The notes below the pieces were generated by a model. It had not been told where the DNA came from. It did not search any database and was given only the letters and a program-made list of their open reading frames with translations. Positions 56,006 to 64,000 of a DNA stretch of 64,000 nucleotides are shown here, piece after piece. Source of the stretch: Agrostemma githago (Eukaryota; Streptophyta; Magnoliopsida; Caryophyllales; Caryophyllaceae); NCBI GenBank assembly GCA_958450325.1, contig OY288243.1:67006606-67070605 (forward strand), given 5' to 3'. The position numbers were made by a program, and so were the translations under genes. Numbering within the stretch: the stretch's first letter is position 1; each line of letters begins with the position of its first letter.

Positions 56006-59000
56006 TGTAACACCCCTGATTTTATAAATCAAATTAATTTAGAGTTATGTTCGTAATTTTATTTTATTTACGATTTAACTCGTAATTCTTAAAATTATTA
56101 TAAAACGAAATTATCATTTAATCGTTTCAAACTCCTAAAATTCTTTTCGTCTCGGGAACTCTTCTTATATTTAAAACATATTTTTATTTCCGTTTCGATT
56201 TATTTTATACATTTAATTTAATTCTTATCGAAAGTCTATTTCGAAGATTTAAATTCTAAACCCTTTTTATTTATTTATATTTAAGTCCGAATTTTCTATT
56301 TTTCGGCTCGAAGCTCATTTATATTAAGTTTCGTCAAAACATTTATTACGTTTCCTCAAGAAATCAATTTACTTCTCTATATCGAAGAATTTTTTTTTAT
56401 TTGTATCGGGAAATACTATTTATCGTTTAATTAATTCTTTTTATAAATATCATTTTCGTCTCGAATAATTATTTGTATTTCGAGAAATGTTTATTTACTT
56501 TTTTTTTTATTTAGTCAATCCAATTATTTTATTAATTCGATTTTAATTCGATTTTTGGGGTCAGTCAACTCATCGTTATGAAATTCGTTTTATTCGTATT
56601 CTAAACCGGTTTAGTTAATTAATCCATTTTCTTATCTTTTTTTATTGTTTGGTGGAGACCACCTGTTGCACTTCACCTCCCCACCTCATTACGTTCATCT
56701 CCTTGTCTTCCTTGCATTCCACCGCTTCTTTATTTTTACCTCATCATCCACCCCTCTTTATTGGAGTCTTCTCCCCTGTCGTCCGTTTGATTCATTTCAT
56801 ATCCTCCCTCCTCATCCTTTCTCGTTTCTTCTTCTCCTTCTTCTTATTTGTGATGCTGTTGTCGGTTTTACGTTCTGCTTATCCTTCTTATTCTTTTCTC
56901 TTCTTCTTCCCTGATCTGTTGCTGCTGCCGCTGTTGCTGTTGTCGCTGTTTTCTACTGCTGCGTTCGTCTGCTACTGCTGCTGCTGCGTTCTTCTGTTAT
57001 CAGTCGAGTTCTTCGATCTACGACCTTGTTCTGTTTCACTACTGCTGTATGCTGCTATTGGGCTGTCGTTCTTCGACCCGGGCACTTCGTGAAGGTAATT
57101 ATCCTTCTTCTCTTCTTCGCCTCCTATTTTCACCCTTTTTTTCTGCTGGTGCTGTGTTTCGTTACTGCGTGACGATGTGCTGATTCTGTTGCTGCGTGCG
57201 GCTGTTTTATCTTCTTCTTCTTCTTCTTCTGTTTTGCCCGTCATCGTTGTCGTCTAGCTGTTGTTTGGTTTCGGTTTTAGTTTCATCCATGTTACTGCTC
57301 TTCTTCCTCTTTGTCCTGTTTTTGTTCTGCTGATGTTGTCGTTTTGTGGTCGTTGAAGCTACCGTTTTGACCTTATTTCTCGTTCTTCTTCTCCATTCTT
57401 TTCTTTCTCGTGTTTTCGTGTTGCTATCCACGGTTTACTGCATCGTGCACGCTGCTGTTTTCGGTCCCCTTTGTGTTCATGTTGTGTTGTCCACGGTTGT
57501 TGCCCCTTTTGTTGCTGCTATTGCCGGATTTTCGGTCCCCCTGCTGTTTCACCTGTTTTGTCCTGTTCGGGTCCGTTTTGGTGTTTCCTTCGTTCCACCT
57601 TAGTGTGTTAGCTATTGTCTTGTCATGTGTGCTAATGCTTTCCGTTATCGTTAATGCGTTTCTGTCCAAGTTCTGCCACCGTTTCCTTAGTTATGTTCTT
57701 ATTGCTCTTATCATCCTCCGATTAATGACTCCGTGTCTTCTTCGTCTTCCCGGTTTTATGTCTGACACTTCTCCCGTCTGGTTTTGCTGCTGCTACGACA
57801 TTTCCGTTTTGTTGAATATTTCAGTTCGTTATTGTCTTATCAAGTTCAGCCTTAGGGTCTCTATTTGTCACGTCAATTCCTTTCTGTCTTGTGTCGAATA
57901 CCCTTATCTCATTCTTTTATTTTGTCCACTCGATTTTCGTGCTGAGACCTGATAGAGAAGACTAACGATTCTACAACTCGGAGCTTATAGACATTACTAA
58001 CGATTTGGAGCTCGGACTAATCAAGGACGAGTACGTGTTTGTTTTCGATATCGACTCAAGGTAACTTTAGGACGTTACTCAATTTTATATCGTATGTTTG
58101 AGTAGTAGTATGTAGTAAATATTTTTAACTTCGGTTTTCTAATTTTAGCTATATATTATTGCTAATTATATTAATTTTAAATCATATACCTTATAAATAT
58201 TTTACAAGTGTTCGATATCGTTTTATAAATCGTTGGTAATTTAATTATTTATGATCGTTATAATATTTGTTGGTTATCGTGATACTAGTAACTAAATAAT
58301 ATCGATTTCATATTTTCGCCATATTTCGTTAATTCCTAATTTTAACTCAATATCGTATTTTTATATTATAATCGAGATTTGTATACTCGTTCAATAAATT
58401 AATTTTCGTTTTACGATTTATACTAATAAATGAGAAAACAGTCGATTTAGTTTTAAATATATTTTTAGTCGAGACTATTTTCATTAATTATTTCCGATTG
58501 ACTTTATTAAAATGCGTATTAATTATTAATAAAAGCTATTTATTATAAATAATTTGAAATCTTTGTAACTCTCATTTTATTTATAAATCTCGTCGACTCA
58601 ATTAATTTTGATATCGATTTCCCTAAAACATCTCTTTTCTAAAATTTATAGTTTTAACTCGATTTTCTAATTATTTATAAAATATATTGACTTATTATAT
58701 TTTATTTATATTTTGAGTAACGAATTTAGAAATATAATAAAGTTACGATGACGAAGATAATAATAAAATGCTAATTTCGTTAGAAAGCTATTTTTATACA
58801 TTTCACTTATTTTAATAACTTACGTATTTTCTATATGACTTTCTATTTTAAGTAAGTTTTTAAAATTAGTAAGTTTCTATTTATAGAAAGTTTCCCTTTT
58901 AATATAAAATGTTTATTCATTTTATCCTCATATTATTTACATTGATTATATCTTTTGAGTATCGATAATGGCTTGTTTTGGAGTTATGGAATAAGGACAA

Positions 59001-59873
59001 GTGTGGGTTTAGAGTAATATAGTCTGGATGTACGTTTTGCCATCAACTATAAAGTTGGTGTGTCTATGTTGAGACACATTGGTCGTTGAACTGAGCATGG
59101 TTTGTGTTCAGGAGTGTGTATATTTTGACCTTAAACTTAGATATCGCATCGTGTAAGTCGCCGTCGGGTTGAACTGGATTACGGTTGATGTCCAGGAGGG
59201 GTGTACATTACTTAAGCCAGGACCTCGCTGCACGCAGTCCTGTTATGGTTGAGTTGCCTAGTTAGAGACCGAAATCTGATTTGTTTTGACTAAGTTCTCG
59301 AAGCTAGTTTAGTATTGTCCTAGTGAAAGTCTAGATTCTACATTAATTCTATCCATAACGCCTTTTTGAATATTTTTATTATTATCGATACATTTTGGTT
59401 TGCAGGTTGGCAAATGTTTGAAGTTTTCTTCTGAAAACTTGTTCTGATTTTATTGTTCCAATATTTTAAGTTTTCTTCGAAAGCTTATTTTTATTATATC
59501 ATTTAATGTTTTTCGTTTTAAGTATTTTGATATAATAATACTATTATTTTTCCATATGATATAATTTGGCTGGGAGAACGTCCGAGTTACTCCCTAGTGA
59601 CGTGGCTGTTATGTTTATAACATGACAGGTATTTGCTGCTGGGTTTTGGGTGTGAGCTAGCGAGTAGAGTGGATCCAACTCTTTCTTCATTCTTGTAATT
59701 TTATGGAATTGTATAAACCCGTTTGGAGAATTTCTTTTAGCCCCTTTTGTAAAAAGAGGTCTTTGTATTGACTTACCATTTCTTTAAATAAGATATAGGT
59801 TGTCAGTGTGTTTTAATCCCAACTCTACAGTGTTTCCGCCACTGTATTGCGTTAGAATTTCTAGGGGATTACA
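56006..59873 (+). repeat. 5' LTR of the large derivative (3868 bp)
   Basis: The start is AT-rich, then comes a pyrimidine-rich, TTC- and CTG-rich middle (56640-57950), then AT-rich again. The long frames in the middle are low-complexity and differ between LTR copies by frame, so I do not call genes. Confidence 0.93.
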
Positions 59874-59875
59874 GT

Positions 59876-59887
59876 TGGTATCAGAGC
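59876..59887 (+). other. Primer-binding site for tRNA-iMet
   Basis: TGGTATCAGAGC, the standard plant initiator tRNA complement, two bases after the LTR end. Confidence 0.95.
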
Positions 59888-62717
59888 ATTGTTGCTCCCG
59901 ACGCTTACACCTGATTCTAGAAAAAATACTCGTAAATGGTTTGAACATTAAAGAAATATTAGTGAGAGATGGGTAGAAACCAAAATAAGGACTTAACTGT
60001 TAAGATTATTTGTTCTTGTAACTCAATGACTAGCATTGAATATTTGTTCCTTTTGTCTGGAAGAAAATGAATGAACAAGATGCTGATATGATGCTGCTCC
60101 GGATCGGGACAAGACCTGCATAGAACTCTCAGCACCTGCTGACTCGAGTGGACAACTTGGTGCTCCAAGAAAGATGTCGATGGTGACTTTTAGCTCCGGT
60201 TCAGTTTACTTAAGCTACAGGCAAGATGATTAAGAGTAGATTCCTGTTCCATGATGTCGTAGTAGATCCGGATGGAGCGACCCAAGACTTGTGTGCTCGT
60301 TCCTCTACAAGAAGATGAAGTAATCCATTTGGATCCCTCGTGAACTCTGGAGGCCCGAAGATTATCCTCTGGTTCCAGAATTTAGTAATATAGGGTCATC
60401 GACTCTTTTCTTCCTTCCTCTACTTCTTCTCATTCTTCTCTTTTATATTCTCTTCTTCATCCGCTTGATGAATCCTTGTTATATTCTTCTACTCTACCCT
60501 CTTTCTCTTGAGATTCTTTGGTTAGACCGAATTTTGTCTTAGTGAACCCGTGAAAGGTTATAGATGTTTGAGGTTTGGTCAACCCTTGTTACGTGGTTTG
60601 AGAATTGTGAGTTATACCTTGTTATCTATCTTAGTAAGCTTTTGAGGATCGATTTGAATGATAAATTGTCGATTAATGGAATTAGGTTGGTACTTAAGAT
60701 TTTGAACCTTGGGTTATAGGTTACTTGATTATTTGGAGAACTTAAAGTTGAATAATCTATTAAGTAGCAAGAGTATATCATATTTGATGGATACCTAGTA
60801 CCTAACCTAGAACCGAACTAAGTGTAACTGATAATATTACTTGGGATTCTTACCTAATGCTTATTTGATGGATGAATCATGAATATTTGGGATCATAGAT
60901 TACTGTTTAAAGTGTTAACCTGAGTGTTGTGGTACCATCGAAGGTTTTCATTAATACCGTTAGAAATTTTGGTTGAGATAGATTACCCGTGTTTCTTATG
61001 GATAAGATCGTTGATCGTTGATCGTTGTTTAAGGTTGTAACCTATGAACTTTGGAGTTGAGTGATCTAACTTGGATAAATTGTTGTTAACCTTGAAGGAG
61101 AGAAACATATTGCACAACTAGAGGTTGGATTTATCGCGTTGTTTTGAGGAATACTTAATGCGAATCATCTTGATGGATTTATAGTTCAGAACCCTTAGAC
61201 CAACGAGATTGTGGCTTCGTTGAGTTAATATTTTGGTGATTTCGCTGTTACGATATGAAATTTGGTGGAATTCTCAGAAACCTTAGTCGAAAGACGTGTT
61301 TGAGGATGTGAGTGTTTACGCCATTACCTATAGGTTTGAGCGTGTTGAGGATTTACTGTACTTTCCCTGCTTCTGTACTTGTGGCATTATAAATATGTTG
61401 GTGATCATTTTTGAGGATTTCGTACTCGAGCATTGTTATGGGTGGATTTTATTTAGTGTTCCTTACTCGAGAAATTTGAAGTATAACTCGAGTTTATACC
61501 TTATGAGCTTTGAATTTATGAGCCTTAGTGATTACGAGTTTGGATATGTTTTGATAACCGCTAGAATCGTAATTAATGGATTAGTCTAATTCATTTGAGG
61601 ATTCTTACCATACTAATTGAAAGATTATATAAGTATGTAAGACTTAATTTTGGAGGCGGTGACAATTGATAATTTTGGAGGTGGTAGATTGAGTAGGACC
61701 ACCCTGCCGATATTGGACTTAGCGTTATTTGATGGAAATTAGGAACCCGTGTTGTGGGAGTCGTACTGGGAATCTCGAGATGGTTAATTTATTCTTCAAT
61801 CCCTGAGAGCTCTATTTGACTCTCAAATTTGTCTTCCTTTTAGCTTCTCGTGAATCCCGCTTCTTCTTCTTCAGCCAATCACTTTTGACTTCTTTATCGG
61901 GTTTGAAAACCTTTGTTTCGATTTGTCGTTGACTTTGACTCTATTTATCCATTTATCATTTCAACAAACTCATGTTACGAAAAGTTTGACTAATCTACAA
62001 ATTTTTATTTTCATGAAATTTTAACATTTTGAGTTATAAATTTCAAAACTCTGTATTTCGTATTTGTTTTATTTTGGTCATGTTTCAAAAGGGTCTTAAT
62101 AATTTATTTTAAAGTATTTTGAAATTATTTAAAATTTTAATTTTGATTTTCGCGTGATCGAGATTTTATGAAAACTTTCATAATTGCAAATATTTTGGAT
62201 TTTTATAAGATTATTATGTAAAACGATTTAATATTTTCGAAAAACTTCGTACGTCTAAGTTTTTGTTTTGTTCTGTTATTGAAAATATTTGGAGACTAGT
62301 TCGATTTTTATTTACTAACTATAAAATTTGATTTCTCAAATTTTTGTTTGGTCTTAAAATAAAATATTGTCGAATTTCTTAACCAAAACGTTTCACGGTT
62401 GCTTTGAAAATATTTGGGTACTCTCCCCCCTTGAGTTCGTTTACAAATATAATTTATCGTCATTATTTTATAAAATAATTTTTAACTTGTGATTTTATTA
62501 ATTTAAATAATTTTAAACTTTAGGAATTGAGCCCAACTCTTCTTGAAAAAAAATTTGTCTTCGATTTCAATTTCATATCACGTTGGAAGTTGTAAATTTT
62601 TTTTAAAAATCGAGATTGTGATGCGAGTTAAGCATTCTCATTTTGTTCAAGTGATATAACCTTGTTTTTCATTCTATCATTATGGTTTTATAAGTTTCGA
62701 GGACGAAACTTCTTTTT

Positions 62718-62729
62718 AGTGGGGAAGAT
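62718..62729 (+). other. Polypurine tract before the 3' LTR
   Basis: AGTGGGGAAGAT directly before TGTAACACCC. Confidence 0.85.
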
Positions 62730-64000
62730 TGTAACACCCCTGATTTTATAAATCAAATTAATTTAGAGTTATGTTCGTAATTTTATTTTATTTAAGATTG
62801 AACTCGTAATTCTTAAAATTATTATAAAACGAATTATCATTTAATCGTTTCAAACTCCTAAAATTCTTTTCGTCTCGGGAACTCTTCTTATATTTAAAAC
62901 ATATTTCTATTTCCATTTCGATTTATTTTATACATTTAATTTAATTCTTATCGAAAGTCTATTTCGACGATTTAAATTCTAAACCCTTTTTATTTATTTA
63001 TATTTAAGTCCGAATTTTCTATTTTTCGGCTCGAAGCTCATTTATATAAAGTTTCGTCAAAACATTTATTACATTTCCTCAAGAAATCAATTTACTTCAC
63101 TATATCGAAGAATTTTTTTTTTTGTATCGGGAAATACTATTTATCGTTTAATTAATTATTTTTATAAATTTCATTTTCGTCTCGAATAATTATTTGTATT
63201 TCGAGAAATGTTTATTTACTTTTTTTTTATTTAGTCAATCCAATTATTTTATTAATTCGATTTTAATTCGATTTTTGGGGTCAGTCAACTCATCGTTACG
63301 GAATTCGTTTTATTCGTATTCTAAACCGGTTTAGTTAATTAATCCGTTTTCTTATCTTTTTTTTATTGTTTGGTGGGGACCACCTGTTGCACTTCACCTC
63401 CCCACCTCATTACGTTCATCTCCTTGTCTTCCTTGCATTCCACCGCTTCTTTATTTTTACCTCATCATCCACCCCTCTTTATTGGAGTCTTCTCCCCTGT
63501 CGTCCGTTTGATTCATTTCATATCCTCCCTCCTCATCCTTTCTCGTTTCTTCTTCTCCTTCTTCTTATTTGTGCTGCTGCTGTCGGTTTTACGTTCTGCT
63601 TATCCTTCTTATTCTTTTCTCTTCTTCTTCCCTGATCTGTTGCTGCTGCCGCTGTTGCTGTTGTCGCTGTTTTCTACTGCTGCGTTCGTCTGCTACTGCT
63701 GCTGCTGCGTTCTTCTGTTATCAGTCGAGTTCTTCGATCTACGACCTTGTTTTATTTCACTACTGCTGGATGCTGCTATTGGGCTGTCGTTCTTCGACCC
63801 GGGCACTTCGTGAAGGTAATTATCCTTCTTCTCTTCATCGCCTCCTATTTTCACCCCTTTTTTTCTGTTGGTGCTGTGTTTCGTTACTGCGTGACGATGT
63901 GCTGATTCTGCTGCTGCGTGTGGCTGTTTTATCTTCTTCTTCTTCTTCTTCTTCTTCTTCTGTTTTGCCCGTCATCGTTGTCGTCTAGCTGTTGTTTGGT
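62730..64000 (+). repeat. 3' LTR of the large derivative (truncated by window end)
   Basis: Near-identical to 56006-57260. Differences include single-base changes and TTC repeat length. Confidence 0.93.

Larger units (their letters stand above)
59874..62729 (+). other. Non-coding interior of the large derivative
   Basis: No frame longer than about 100 codons and no recognisable gag, protease, reverse transcriptase or integrase motif. A 97-codon frame at 61296-61589 has no features I can name. Confidence 0.8.
56006..64000 (+). mobile_element. Large non-coding LTR retrotransposon derivative, right LTR incomplete in window
   Basis: Long LTRs (TGTAACACCCCTG..GGGGATTACA) flank an interior of only 2.86 kb. 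The primer-binding site TGGTATCAGAGC (complement of the initiator methionine tRNA 3' end) follows the 5' LTR after two bases. Before the 3' LTR comes TTTCGAGGACGAAACTTC and the purine tract AGTGGGGAAGA, typical of plant chromovirus-type gypsy elements. No gag or pol frame remains, so it is a non-autonomous, LARD-like element. The two LTRs differ at about 30 positions over the 1.27 kb that can be compared by eye, so the insertion is fairly recent. Confidence 0.93.

Noticed and set aside
56645..57952. Open frames of 147-180 codons in the large LTR (also 63366-63988 and 9635-10182)
   Set aside because: Low-complexity pyrimidine-rich LTR sequence; frames shift between LTR copies through indels and have no recognisable domain.

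Overview
The window is plant nuclear DNA, almost certainly from a dicot with a large, repeat-rich genome. The evidence is several nested plant-type LTR retrotransposons, a CACTA transposon, an L1-type LINE, hAT-type MITEs, a tRNA-iMet primer-binding site, and fragments of two plant genes (a MOB1-like kinase activator and a vacuolar sorting receptor). I cannot name the species. I see no intact host gene, no rRNA or tRNA gene, and no bacterial-type feature. Nearly everything is mobile-element sequence, much of it broken.

Layout. Positions 1-23918 hold a plus-strand Ty3/gypsy element of Tat type (copy A): leader, gag, a lost pol, a post-pol region, an antisense gene with introns, a 3' tandem array and the 3' LTR. 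It is cut by an LTR-type repeat (from 2352), a 7.3 kb solo-LTR-like block (4920-12261, itself cut by a 3.6 kb non-autonomous LTR element with a CTTTC duplication), a hAT MITE (13596-14116), and a TG..CA element (16125-19959) carrying another (16709-18109). A minus-strand copy of the same Tat family (copy B) covers about 24560-40092. Its gag is split by a 6.25 kb CACTA element (28097-34349, TSD TGG) that carries MOB1-like exons. Copy B sits in the gag start of a third gypsy element (40093-41677), next to a 5'-truncated LINE (41678-44772) holding another hAT-like MITE.

From 46.7 kb there is a chain of terminal-inverted-repeat elements joined by TA microsatellites. Element T1 (46832-52070) carries a 22-bp minisatellite and vacuolar sorting receptor exons. 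Element T2 (52141-55829) carries repeated GTTACT words and duplicated short exons. A third, partial element T3 (about 55851-56005) is cut by a large non-coding retrotransposon derivative with 3.87 kb LTRs (56006 to beyond the window end).

The most interesting signals are: two different DNA-transposon types carrying intron-containing host gene pieces; an antisense, intron-containing gene inside the Tat retrotransposon; motif arrays bounded by splice-like sites in the TA-associated elements; and clusters of short palindromes at matching places in two related LTR-like families. Boundaries with TIR or LTR ends plus target duplications are firm. Family names, gene models and everything else are inference from reading the sequence by eye.
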